Positions 43,740-54,349 are shown, counted from the stretch's first letter. The stretch is 64,000 nt of DNA from Metaphire vulgaris (GCA_018105865.1 CM030837.1:7088225-7152224); one strand, 5' to 3'. Notes: a model not told the origin generated them from the letters alone. A program made the numbers and translations.

Positions 43740-44310
43740 ACAACAACATCACAACCACCATAAAATCGAAGTATCGAAATCAATAAATCACATTTTGCTA
43801 GCGGGGCTTTATACAATCAATATGAGTATATGTACTTTCTGTGGTTACTTTCATCCAATAAACTAAATCACTTCCTACTTGATCCCTAAATAACTCCTAA
43901 TTTCCATCTTTTATATGTCATGTAATTATAAATTTTGAGGTTGGCCAATTTTACGGGATACAAATCCCTTAGGTCAACCCTTTTTCTCGACTGATTTCTG
44001 TACTTTTTACGTCTGCGAATTATAGTATTGACTATATAAACGTATATAATACTTTTTTCTATAAGACCTAGATCTACTTTATATTCTCATTAATTAATAT
44101 TATTACGAGATTATTACTTTTTTGTTATTTGCACAAATTTGATGTTGAAAAATTATTCAACATATTTCTGTTCAAGTATACAGTACAGTTATTCATGGTT
44201 TATACTATAGTTAAGCTGTCTACTCTTGAAATGTTGAGAAAATAAATTTGATTTGATTTTGATTTGGATGCTGCAAATTCTACATCAATTAGATATTGTT
44301 GTTGGTCGGA
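43740..44310 (-). other. Channel intron, no feature
   Basis: AT-rich intron sequence upstream of the S1-S6 exon. It has short TATA-like runs only and no recognisable repeat ends. Confidence 0.6.
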
Positions 44311-44314
44311 TTAA

Positions 44315-44393
44315 TTAACCCCTTAACTGGGGACCCCGGATATACCCTCCATTTTACATTCAGTTACAGTTAAATACCCAGTTAAGGGGTTAA
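44315..44393. mobile_element. 80-bp TTAA-bounded mini-element, copy 3
   Basis: TTAACCCCTTAACTGGGGACC...TACCCAGTTAAGGGGTTAA, 79 bp, inverted relative to copies 1 and 2. The interior palindrome is worn (GGATATACCC). Confidence 0.88.
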
Positions 44394-44587
44394 AATGTAA
44401 GTGAATGATTTTGAACCATAGCTGGTCGTTCCTCCTCCTTCACGGACGGTGAAATTTTGAGAAAGATCGTTCACGTAAGGAAATACTATTCTTTGGAACG
44501 CGTTACCCGGTGACGTAGCAAGAGAGTCGAACCCGAAATTATTCGCAAAGAAACTCAAAACTCGCCTATATCAGACGTCGTATGGAC

Positions 44588-44650
44588 TGTAAAGCGCTCC
44601 TGACTTTGGCCTTCTTCCATGTATTTTGCGCTATAGAAATTTGACTTGTA
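44588..44650 (+). repeat. L2-type LINE/SINE 3' tail, copy 3
   Basis: GGACTGTAAAGCGCTCCTGAC...TTTTGCGCTATAGAAAT. It aligns throughout with the tail at 12973. Confidence 0.6.
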
Positions 44651-45637
44651 AACTAAACTATACTAAACATAGATGTAATAAACGTTTTTTACGTTTTTTT
44701 ATTTTTGTAACCTTTTTAGCGTTTTTTATTATTTCTTTAACCTTTTTAACTTCTATGTTTTGAAACATGTCGGCAACGGGCGTTATTGGGTCAACGTTTT
44801 TGCTTATTCTAAGTGGACAGACTGCATTTCTGAGTATTACAAGTTTCTTATTAAATCACTAAAGGGACTTCTATTTTCCGACGTCTGCCTGCCTCTTGCT
44901 GTGTGTCTGTACACCCGTCTGTTCGGATTCCTGATTCGATGTCTGGATATCCGCGCCATTCACATTTGATTGCAATTTCTCTTTAATTAGCATCTATTTA
45001 GAATTCAATCTGCTGCGGCTTGCAAACAACGGCAACAATGGAGCCGTGCATTCGAGGCGTTCCACAGCCGCGTTGAACGACGATGTCTCTCTGTGCAGGT
45101 CTTTCACCGTGTCCTGTTTGCCTTGAAATCATCGGCCGGTCACTAAGTACACACATCGAGTATTTCCTTTTTACGTCAGACGATTTTTGTCGCCAGAGGA
45201 CGTTCGTCGTTCGATGTCCCTTTCATTATTAGATCGGCGTCTCGGATTTTCAATCGGTTCATGGAAATGTTTACCCTGATTTTTTATATTTTCGTTTGCT
45301 TTGCCATCGGGTAAAACCGATCGCCCGACGAATGAAACATTCTGAACCAGCATCACGTTTCGAATACGAGCGTAAAAATCACGACATAAGCAATGAATCC
45401 GGTGGCAAACACAGGGACACCCCTGAATTGGCCGCTGTCGGGCAATTAAAACATTGGGGGCGCAGACCAGAAGTTCCGGAAATTGCAAAGTATTTTCCAG
45501 TGTAAAAATTAAAAACAGTCGTTCGGAAATCTATCGACATCGTTCAACAAATGCAACACGAAAGAACTATGATTTGGAAGTTTGGCCATGGGTTTGAATA
45601 CGAATACAAACACATATTATAGGCTACATACTGGAAT

Positions 45638-45879
45638 CAGGGGCGTCATTTGGGGGGCCCGTGGCCCCAAGGAAATGAGCAAATAATGTAAAATGTATTA
45701 AATAAATAAATAAATGTGAAGTGTGCAAAAATCGAGAACAAATGCCCAAAATTTGCCAAAAATGTAAAAATTTATAAATTTTCCAAAATTGACCCAAAAA
45801 TTGCCCAAAATTGCCCGGATTAGGCCAAAATTAGCCAAAAAATCATGTCGCCCAAGAAAAGTGTGAAATGGCGCTACTG
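45638..45879. mobile_element. hAT MITE, family F (CAGGGGCGTCATTTGG end), TSD ACTGGAAT
   Basis: It starts CAGGGGCGTCATTTGG and ends GTGAAATGGCGCTACTG, flanked by perfect ACTGGAAT octamers (45630-45637 and 45880-45887). It is 242 bp. The interior consists largely of diverged GCCCAAAATTGCC-type short repeats. Confidence 0.9.
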
Positions 45880-45889
45880 ACTGGAATTT

Positions 45890-46800
45890 GTCACGAATCC
45901 GTTGAAATTGCAATAAATTGCGACCTTTCCAAATTAGCTTCAAACATTTTAGAATACTGAAATTTGCATTTAACGAGTAAAGTCACATCACGCTCACGGT
46001 TAGAGCATTTTCATATACAGTATAAATAGCGAAAATCTACAGTACAGTCTACTAATGACTGAAGATAAGACGTAAACATAAGTATAGCTGACTTATGATT
46101 CCGTACAATATACTTGGCCATGTGCTATAACGATCTTCTTTTTTAAAATGGTATAGTCTATCTTACAATTCAGATACTATACGGGACTTTTGATGTTTTT
46201 TCAGAAACATTTTACAATTAAAATATTTGTGCCACGCTTATCTGTAAATTATCCAATGCCTGCACATCTTTTTACTTCCCTTTTCAGTTTTATCCATATA
46301 AAGCAATAATTTTTAGATAAATTCTGAATCCCGAACTAGATCTTATTTTCCTAGAAAAATGCACTGCGTTTTGATGTGGTATACATCACTCGATAGTACG
46401 ACAGCACAATTTTTAACTGCATTCAGAACACTTTTGATCCAGCAATGCCAATCGCTGCATCTTATAAGACACCTTTAGACCAGTACTTGTTGAAGTCTCC
46501 AGTTTTAGTCCAGGTGCTTTCGATTTTTCATTTTCACTACCTACCTGGGGCCTACTGACGCAGTGAACTTTACAGTGACAATAGTATCATAATTTTTAAA
46601 ACAATATCAAATAGGAAAGACGTCTTAGAATAATATTGTCTATTTGGCAGTTTATTTCAGTTTGACGTTGGCCGTCAGAAAACCTATAAATCGTGATCTG
46701 CTTCAAATCTGATCTTGTAATAATAAAGACCGTTGTGCAATTGCTGAACTTTGATGGTCTGATTTAATATTTCTAAAATTTAAAATTTAAATTTCAATTA
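45890..46800 (-). other. Channel intron, no feature
   Basis: AT-rich sequence without coding potential, tRNA boxes or paired ends that I could find. Confidence 0.5.
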
Positions 46801-46805
46801 TCGTC

Positions 46806-47057
46806 AAAAATCATCATCGTCATCAATATCATCAATATCATCATCATCACCACCATCATCAGCATCACCAGAATCATCACTATCATCATCACCATCATGA
46901 TCATGATCATGATCATGATCATCATCATTATCATCATCTTCATCATCAGCAGCAGCATCATCAGCATCAATATCATCATCCATCATCATCATCATCATCA
47001 TCAATATCATCATCATCGTAATCGTCGTCGTCATCATCATCATCATCATCATCATCA
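46806..47057. repeat. (ATC)n imperfect array
   Basis: About 250 bp of ATC/ACC/AGC triplets with a TGATCATGATCATGATC palindromic patch at about 46896-46922 and a pure (ATC)n end. Confidence 0.95.
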
Positions 47058-47090
47058 TGAAGCCGGTTGTGGCCTATCACCCTCCATAGT

Positions 47091-47218
47091 TCCCGATTTT
47101 GCGCGGTTTCGGCGTTTTAGGCGTTAATCCGCAGTCCGATATAGTTCATTCTCGATTTTTCGCGGTTTCGGCGTTTTAAACCGTTAATTAATTAAGTCAC
47201 GATATAGTTTCATTCTCT
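47091..47218 (+). repeat. Tandem duplication, two ~64-bp units
   Basis: CGATTTTGCGCGGTTTCGGCG...CGATATAGTTCATTCT is followed directly by CGATTTTTCGCGGTTTCGGCG...CGATATAGTTTCATTCTCT. The unit holds GCGCGGTTTCGGCGTTTTA. Confidence 0.85.
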
Positions 47219-47439
47219 CTATTCAAGGTGGCGTGAAGAGGCCATTGGGGTGAGACGGAGACGCAATGGCGTGGTGGACCTGGCTCCATGCGAGGCACTG
47301 GAATGCTCCGCAGTCCGCTCACTGCCTGCAGTATAGTTCCATATATTTGACGTCCGTTTCGCTGAAATCACCGATCTCATCTTGCTGTCCGTCCATGAGA
47401 TGGCAAAACGTGTCGGCCGCATGAGAGATTAAAGTACTA

Positions 47440-47740
47440 ATCTAATAAATGGCCAAATATTAAACTTCTATAGCGCCACTTCATAATGCGCAGGACTCAG
47501 GAGCATCAGCCGATGGCACGCCAAATCAAAATCGTTCAGGATCCAGGTAAAATCCAGGGTATCCGGCCGGACAACCAGGTGACAACAGCCTATGGAGGAT
47601 AAGCCAGGTCAAAAGACGGGTATTTGATATTTTGTTCTAGAAATTGATAGTGAATTCGCAATGAGTTCCAGAATTTGGGGGCGGCCACTGAGAAAGCACG
47701 AGTAGGCCGATCAGGAATGGACCGAATACTCACCAGTAGA
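47440..47740 (-). pseudogene. L2/CR1-type LINE 3' fragment
   Basis: On the minus strand the sequence reads RAFSVAAPKFWNSLR, the conserved C-terminal motif (FS.AAP..WNSL) of CR1/L2-type polymerases. It ends in AAGTGGCGCTATAGAAGTTTAATA, the corresponding 3' tail. Frames are broken. Confidence 0.6.
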
Positions 47741-47984
47741 CCTCTGCACCTGCAGGCTCTGTCATGAGTAGCAGGACCCGGGCTATAGATTCACCCGTAG
47801 GCTGAATGCCCGTAGGGCCGGCCCTGTGCTGGTCATCAGCCTACAGATGGCTAAGCCATTCATCGGCGGACGGTGGTCATTCATTCTGCCGAACCTATGG
47901 TTACCTTCGCAATGTTGCCATTGCTGCCCATTTTACCACCGCAATCGAGTGAAGGCTGAGTCAACCCCAGGCTCCTGGCTCTTG

Positions 47985-48060
47985 CGAGTCTTGAACTCGC
48001 TTTCGTCGGTTCTACAGTCCAATGATGTTACCACTCTTCTATCTTTCCGCCCAGGACCCA
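47985..48060 (-). repeat. tRNA-like sequence (tRNA-Tyr-like SINE head or pseudogene)
   Basis: On the minus strand, AGAGTGGTAACATCATTGGACTGTAGAACCGACG resembles a tRNA D-arm and an anticodon loop with CTGTAGA (GUA). GCGAGTTCAAGACTCGC has a box B-like GAGTTCAAGACTC. Arms pair poorly, so it is not a working tRNA. Confidence 0.45.
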
Positions 48061-48092
48061 TTTGCCAGTTGCTAATCACATCAATTCAATCT

Positions 48093-48462
48093 ATTCTATT
48101 CTATTCTATTCTATTCCATTCTATTCCATTCTATTCTATTCTATTCTATTCTATTCTATTCTATTCCATTCTATTCCATTCTATTCCATTCTATTCCATT
48201 CTATTCCATTCTATTCTATTCTATTCTATTCTATTCTATTCTATTCTATTCTATTCTATTCTATTCTATTCTATTCTATTCTATTCTATTCTATTCCATT
48301 ATTATTCCATTCTATTCTATTCTATTCTATTCTATTCTATTCTATTCTATTCTATTCTATTCTATTATTCTATCTATTCTATTCTCTATTATTCTATTCT
48401 ATTCTATTCTATTCCATTCCATTCTATTCTATTCTATTCTATTATTCTATTCTATTCGCTTC
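48093..48462. repeat. (ATTCT)n pentanucleotide array
   Basis: About 370 bp of TATTC/ATTCT units with interspersed ATTCC variants and a few phase slips. It is open in more than one frame as a SILFYSILF repeat, which is not a protein. Confidence 0.97.
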
Positions 48463-48739
48463 TTCTCTCTATAGTTCAGCATCTGCATGCATTTATCAAT
48501 GTATTGTTAAATTTGTTATTATTAAAGCTGATGTTAATTTAAATCTAGGCCTATGTAATTATTTTCTGAAATCCTCTGAAATTATATCCTGAAATTATCC
48601 AGTAGCATCACACTTATAATACTGTATCTCCTCAAACAATTATTGTTCAGTTTGAGCATTTTCATCCATTATTTCTTCGCAGTCTGCGTTGTTTCTCTCA
48701 TGACGCTGCCATTTTCGTCGTCGTCAGAACCTCGTATTC

Positions 48740-49420
48740 TATCGCTACGAATGTGTTTCCGCTCGTAAAAGCGTCCCCCGACTTATTTTGCCCCTCCTCC
48801 TCCTCCTCCTCCTCCTCCTCCTCCTCCGCCGCCGCCGCCGCAGCCGCCTCGTATCTATCGGCTTCTTTACGACAGAACCAACCGAATCGAAACACCTCCT
48901 CGCCGCCTCAGACCGACGCAGTTTATAAATGCAAAATACAGATCTATGGTCGTCGGAGACTTAGAGAGGGCAAGGCGCCGTCGCCGCCGCCGCCGCCGCC
49001 GCCGTCGTCGTCGTCATTACTTTGATTTAGCCTTGCCTTAATTCGAGGGAAACGACACCAGTTTTCTAGAGTCGTCCTACAGACGGCGCTGCTGCTGCGG
49101 GCTGCGTTCGAGGCGAAAAGCAGACGACAAACTGCACGAACGGTTTTTTCGGCAAAGTCCTCCCTCCCACCCACCCACCCCCACCCACCACCATCCCGTC
49201 GCGCGTCCCCACTCCCTCATCCGGCCTGTTGTCCGCTGTGACGCTTTTTTCATTTGCATCGTTTTCTGCGGATAGTCCACTCGTAAACCATCCCAAGTCC
49301 TCTTGTCGCCGTCGCTGCTTCACGCCCCGCTATCCAGACGAGAGAAGGCGCTTACGAGATGGGGAAAGGGGGAGAGAAGGAGGAGGAGGAGTACTGTCGA
49401 CTATGTGCTTTATCCATTTG
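48740..49420. other. GC- and CpG-rich segment with (CTC)n, (CGC)n and (GTC)n tracts
   Basis: Higher GC than the surrounding intron, with (CTC)n/(CGC)n at 48786-48842, (CGC)n/(GTC)n at 48978-49017 and a CCACCC-rich run at 49163-49190. It could be a CpG-rich promoter or 5' exon, but no reading frame is convincing beyond repeat effects. Confidence 0.35.
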
Positions 49421-49904
49421 TGCCGAATGTGCGGCGAATGTCGCAAATTTAGCTCCCTGTTTTCGACCGCATAATTCATAATTATTTTTATTATTATCGT
49501 AAGAAAACAAAACTGGGGAAAGTTTGACTTCCGGGCGCATGTATAGGCAGTGACAGTGACAGATCTAAGACTGAAAATGGAAATATCAACACGCAACGAA
49601 ACAACGGTTCGTCTTTTTCATTGCCACTATAATGCTAACGCTGAAATATATAGGCCTACATGTTGACGCGTTGATATTTCCATTTTCAGTCTTACTGTTT
49701 CCCATCTGTCACCGCGGGACTTATACAATACATGCATAGGCCTCTACGTCCCTGTAATAAACTTCTAAGAGTTTTTTTGCTAACCGTTTCTGCTGTTTAT
49801 CTAAGATTCTGACGAAGGTTTTTGCTTGTCTACCTGAGAAAAAAGTGTTCAGACTTCTTTCCAAACGATCAGTGCAATCTTGATCTCATCTCGGTCATCT
49901 TTCC

Positions 49905-49984
49905 TTAACCCCTTAACTGGGAACCCCGGATATATCCGTCCATTTTACATTGAGTTACAGTTAAATACCCAGTTAAGGGGTTAA
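49905..49984. mobile_element. 80-bp TTAA-bounded mini-element, copy 4
   Basis: TTAACCCCTTAACTGGGAACCCCGGATATATCCG...CCCAGTTAAGGGGTTAA, same orientation as copy 3. Confidence 0.88.
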
Positions 49985-50136
49985 GCACTGCGCATCCGTT
50001 ATGGTTCAGTCTTAAAACAGTGATTTTTTCCTGCCAAAGTTTTATGTTTTTTTCAAATTATATTAATTTTATGATAGTTACGACTTCTCACGAGCTATAT
50101 CAATAGTGGCGCATAAATAAAATATATGACGTAATT

Positions 50137-50375
50137 CAGTGGCGTAGATTTCCGGAAGGGGGGGCTGGTTTTTGGTTTTGACCGTGACCAACTTCGAAAA
50201 ATCTTGACAAGCAAAAAAGGTGCTCATCTCTTAGACCGTTACATTCTATAGCAAGGGGGTTTTGACCCCCAAAATCGCGTTCCAAAATAAAAAAATGCAT
50301 AATGCATAGAAAGTCATTAAAAATATTTTGTTTTGGGCAGCCAAGGGAGTTTAACCCCTTACCCCCCTTGATGGG
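50137..50375. mobile_element. hAT MITE, family A, right end degraded
   Basis: The left end CAGTGGCGTAGATTTCCGGAAGG is followed by CGAAAAATCTTGACAAGCAAAAAAGGTGC and GGGTTTTGACCCCCAAAATC. It is colinear in inverse with the copies at 11663 and 23833. The expected right terminus was not found. Confidence 0.7.
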
Positions 50376-50666
50376 TAAGGGGGTTGGAGGTTTTATATGT
50401 CTGAAAACATCTAATAAAATATCCCTATCAATGTCGTCATCCGATATGTGGTTTGGAAAATTGTTAAAGATTTGCGTTAATTGTCGAATAATAATTTGTT
50501 TTAATTAACATAAAAGTTACATAAAATGCGATGAAACAGCGATCTTTAATTAAAGATAATTCAGGAGGTTCATCGATTTTGTCAATATCCGCCGACTGTT
50601 CCACAGTGTCCTGTAAATACTCCTCGGTATCTACTGTAGATCTAGAAAGTTCTCTTTTATTCTAAG

Positions 50667-50859
50667 CACGGGCGTCCGCATAAATTTTTCCAGGGGTGCA
50701 AAACAGGGTATTGTGACGAAAGAAATGAACAAATTTTCCAGGGAGGGTGCAAAACAAAGTTTTGTGACGAAAGAAACAAGTAATTTTACTTTTTTATAAT
50801 TCCACAATTTTCCATGGGGTGCAATTGCACCCCCTTGCACCCCCCTCCGGACGCCCATG
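50667..50859. mobile_element. hAT-type MITE, family E, TSD ATTCTAA(G/A)
   Basis: It starts CACGGGCGTCCGCATAAATTTTTCC and ends CCCCTCCGGACGCCCATG. Flanking octamers are ATTCTAAG and ATTCTAAA (7 of 8). It is 193 bp with an internal duplicated GTGCAAAACA...TTGTGACGAAAGAAA unit. Confidence 0.88.
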
Positions 50860-51699
50860 ATTCTAAATAGCATTTAAACCAAATTCCTGTTAAACGGAGA
50901 TTTATTAGGCTATCAGAATGTTTTCTTGGCTGACGCAAGCGATCCCGGTCCAAAACGAACTGTTTGCATTTTGTAATATATGCACAGTTCTAAGTTGCTA
51001 TCGATTTCGCCGGTTGTTACCACTAGGTGGTGCCGTGTTTTAATTATTTCGTAAAATGAGATAAACGCTATGAATTCTTACTGTCAAGTACACTTTGTAT
51101 AGGTTACTTGGTGTTACCGGTGGCGGTGTAAGCAATCTAGTAGACACTCGCCTTAAAATCCTGAAGATTCTCGTGAGGGATAAACTTGATATAATTTCTT
51201 TGAAATAAATAATTATTTAGATCGGTGTGCCACATGTCCGAAACGACTTGAATATCAAAAGATTGTTTCTCCATGCAGTGACGACTCGTAACAGTCGGCA
51301 AACTCCCGTTTTTAATAATCGTCGTCAGATTGACTGGAGAGTAGACTACTCAGCTGCATCGTACGCCACCTGCCGCCGTTTTCAATTCAGAACACCTGCG
51401 GTAGATTGGTTCTCGCGAACTGACTGACCCCGATCCATCAGGATTCCAGAACTCACAGCAGGCAAACCTCCGCCGCCCGCCGCTGTGCCCACGGCGACCT
51501 ATAGTTAAATCCCGTTAACTTCGTTACCATTCCAAGGCTGTTGAGTCTTCAGGGGCCCAGTATTTGGGTAACCCAGAAACTCCAGAATAGACGGTATATA
51601 CAATATAAAGACCAAACGAAATTAATTGCGGACATTAATTTTACCGACCGCTCCCCCCATTTGAACTCCAACGACGCTCTCTGCCCCCCCACAGCGACA

Positions 51700-51855
51700 G
51701 GCAGACACGCACAGAGAAAGAGAGACAGAAATACAGGCAGAAACTAAAACAGAGACAGACAGACAGACAGACAGAGACAGCAAAAGGCAGACACACGGAG
51801 GGAGAGAGAGGAAGAGAGAGAGAGAGAGAGAGGGGGGAGGGAGAGAGCAGAGGGT
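51700..51855. repeat. GACA/GA-rich low-complexity tract
   Basis: Purine-rich, with AGACAGACAGACAG and a (GA)n run. No gene. Confidence 0.8.
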
Positions 51856-51960
51856 AAATCAGAGTCGATGCAGTTTGCAATGGCATTTGGTGGTGATTTA
51901 GAGTAAATGCAGAATAAACTCTACATGGGAAATACTTTTTCAATAGTGATTTGCTGACCA

Positions 51961-52330
51961 ATGCTGAGTTTTCGAAATGTGGATATGGAGAAGAATGGAA
52001 AACATCAAGTGGACGGGCAAGAAAAGAAACGACGAAGTACTACAGATGGTGGACGAACAAAGATCGATCATCAGCACCATCAAAAAAAGACAGAGGAACT
52101 GGGTTGGACACGTACTAAGAGGAGAATCATTACTCAGAACAGTAATTGAGGGAAGAATATCAGGAAGAAAGACAAAAGGAAGACCAAGGAGGATGCTATA
52201 TTGGATTGGATGATGAAAACAGATAGGCTACACAGCGTCACAAGACCTATGCAGAAATCAAAGAAGAAGCAAGACGCAAAGAGGAATGGAAACAATGGAG
52301 CCCTGAACCTGTCCCAGGACAGAGAACATG
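51961..52330 (+). pseudogene. LINE polymerase C-terminal tail
   Basis: MWIWRRMENIKWTGKKRNDE, then VDEQRSIISTIKKRQRNWVG and HVLRGESLL...GRKTKGRPRRML. This is the characteristic tail of RTE/Jockey-type LINE polymerases (W.RR..I.W, I..R...W.GH.LR, GRPR). It is 5'-truncated, and a frameshift follows GRPRR. A second copy of the same tail lies at 62110. Confidence 0.75.
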
Positions 52331-52764
52331 ATTATGCTGAGTTTTGTGCGAAAGCGGTGTCCTATTGATGAGAATGTCCGCTAATTCTGAATCCGAAGAA
52401 CCGAAAACTGCGGAATATTTAGAACGCAGAAGCGCTTTTGACAAAATAGGAAGAGAACATTTTTCTGAAGACAGCACATCTCTGATATACGAAGCGACAA
52501 CAATAGTGTCGTCACAATATAAGAAATCTAGGAAATCTAGGAAGCTTTCAGGGAATAATGCATTTAGATCGCGATGAGCGAACTAAGAAAAGAATGCTTA
52601 ATGGCGATGCTAATGTTAAAAATCTTGCCTAGTTCCGCTATACCGCAGCCACTAAAATAGTTCGAGTGCAGATTAAGAGTCGTATTTCAGGCTGGACCAA
52701 TCAAACGTCCAGTTTCAAGACCATTTTCAGTTCCAGTTTAGAATTCTACTTGATATTTTATCAA

Positions 52765-52985
52765 GACGATCTGCTGGTTCTACTGGGTTGGATTGGGTTG
52801 GGTCAGACGATACTATATTTATGGTGGGTTGAGTTGGGTCAGAAAATAAGTCATGGTTAAGAAATTACAATGTATTACGGCGGGTCGGGTCGGGTCAAGT
52901 AACCTTATTGCCGGCACGGGTTGGCCTGGGTTGGAGATTTGATGGTTGGGGTTGGGCTGGGTTCTAAAAAAATGAACCCATGGAC
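52765..52985 (+). repeat. GGGTTGG-rich dispersed repeat, copy 2
   Basis: GGGTTGGATTGGGTTGGGTCAG, TATTTATGGTGGGTTGAGTTGG, then AGAAAATAAGTCATGGTTAAG and ATTACAATGTATTACGG. It is the inverse of 8981-9200 over about 180 bp. Confidence 0.7.
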
Positions 52986-53279
52986 ATCTCTGTTGAAGGC
53001 TTGACGACCTTTAAGCTTCCTTCGAACTGCTGTTCTCTGCATTATTGCGCATTCCTTGGAGGACATTGGCAGTTTAACTCCAGTTCGCCCTCACAGATAT
53101 AGTCGAAGGTCATAAATAGTGATGTAATTATGCTGTTCATAATTCTTATCATCTGGTATTCATTAGATTCTGACAAACGAAGACTTCAATATTATGGGGA
53201 AAGGAAAACTAAAAGGATTTTCTTTAATTTTTTTCGTAGGCAAAGAAAACAGCTTCTGCCTGCACAATGAGCGCCGGCT

Positions 53280-53282
<3 letters not shown>

Positions 53283-53352
<70 letters not shown>
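53283..53352. repeat. (TA)n microsatellite
   Basis: About 34 TA units. A retroelement tail begins directly after it. Confidence 0.97.
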
Positions 53353-53354
<2 letters not shown>

Positions 53355-53790
53355 TACCGGGCCCTGGTACGACATAGCATACCATCGGTCAAGGAACCGC
53401 CCGGTCTTCTCAGATCCGATGGAAAGAAACCGGACGGCATGACCATGATTCCGTGGCAAGCCGGTCGCTGCCTGGTGTGGGACGTCACAGTGGCAGACAC
53501 AGGTCGCTGCCACTCATCTGCAATTGACGTCTCTTTCTCTCGGAGCAGCTGCTGAAGCAGCATCAGTCAGAAAAATCGCCAAGTACACTGACTTGTCGGC
53601 CGACTATTTCTTCTTGCCATTGGCCTTCGAGACTCTTGGTCCAATCAGTCACGACGCACTCACTTCCATAAAAGAGTTGGGTCGTCATCTTTCCGTTCTT
53701 TCCAGAGACACAAGGGAGATAAGTTTTTTGCTTCAGCGTATTTTGATGACTTTACAACGCTTTAATGCTATTGCCTTCTAAGGGACTTTC
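53353..53790 (+). pseudogene. Retroelement C-terminal nuclease-like domain, frameshifted
   Basis: In two frames: LLRSDGKKPDGMTMIPWQAG then RCLVWDVTVAD, and AAEAASVRKIAKYTDL, then PLAFETLGPISHDALTSIKE and REISFLLQRILMTLQRFNAI. I recognise this as the domain found at the C-terminus of reverse-transcriptase-like proteins repeated in lancelet, mollusc and coral genomes. The KPDG...WDVTV spacing resembles a PD-(D/E)XK (restriction-like) nuclease core, which is an inference. The frame changes near 53530. The RT part is absent, so the copy is 5'-truncated or was cut at the (TA)n array. Confidence 0.6.
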
Positions 53791-53826
53791 TCTGCTTTTG
53801 ACTCGGATCAAGAGGAGAGATGAAAA

Positions 53827-53950
53827 GTATATATTTATCTGTCTCTGGACACTTTTTGTAATAAGTTATTCGGGAACTAAGTACCGAGGGCATAATATAT
53901 ATACGAGAGTGTGTATACTGTATATATATATATATATATATATATATCCA
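53827..53950 (+). repeat. Shared 3'-end-like repeat followed by (TA)n
   Basis: TATTTATCTGTCTCTGGACACTTTTTGTAATAAGT matches 37205-37257 and lies 45 bp after the nuclease-like frame. It may be the 3' UTR of that retroelement. It ends in (TA)n at 53919-53947. Confidence 0.6.
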
Positions 53951-54349
53951 TAGATATCATAGTAAATTTTAGGATTAGATTGAAATTGGCGTATATTATA
54001 CTACAGGTCCCTGCGAATATATGAGCTTATTTGGGTTTTGTTGTAAAAGCGAATTACGCTGAATTTCATGCATCTTCTTCTGAGGATTACTTTTTATTGG
54101 ACGATTTCTATTCATCACATTAATTTGATCTTGTATTAGCCGCCGATTTATTTCGTTTCTGTGAATTCGTTTGATCGGTTATTTATTGAATTTTGTTGTC
54201 GTTCATCTTCATGTATCCTTCCAGTTTCGATCGTCACCTCTTTGCCTACTTTAATGTCTTCTCGCATTTATCTTCATTTTTATGCCATTATCACGCGTAC
54301 TGCAGATTTCGTCCTGGTTAAGGTTAAAGTTATTTGTCTCTTGCGCTGT

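Noticed and set aside
45171..45505. Frames of 69-105 codons on both strands
   Set aside because: No recognisable motifs, no codon bias distinct from the surrounding intron.
47826..48592. Frames of 176-238 codons with repeated SILFY
   Set aside because: Produced by the ATTCT pentanucleotide array.
52344..52577. 77-codon frame with SANSESEEPKTAEYLERRSA
   Set aside because: Protein-like composition but no recognisable family, and it follows LINE tail sequence; likely chance or an unknown repeat.
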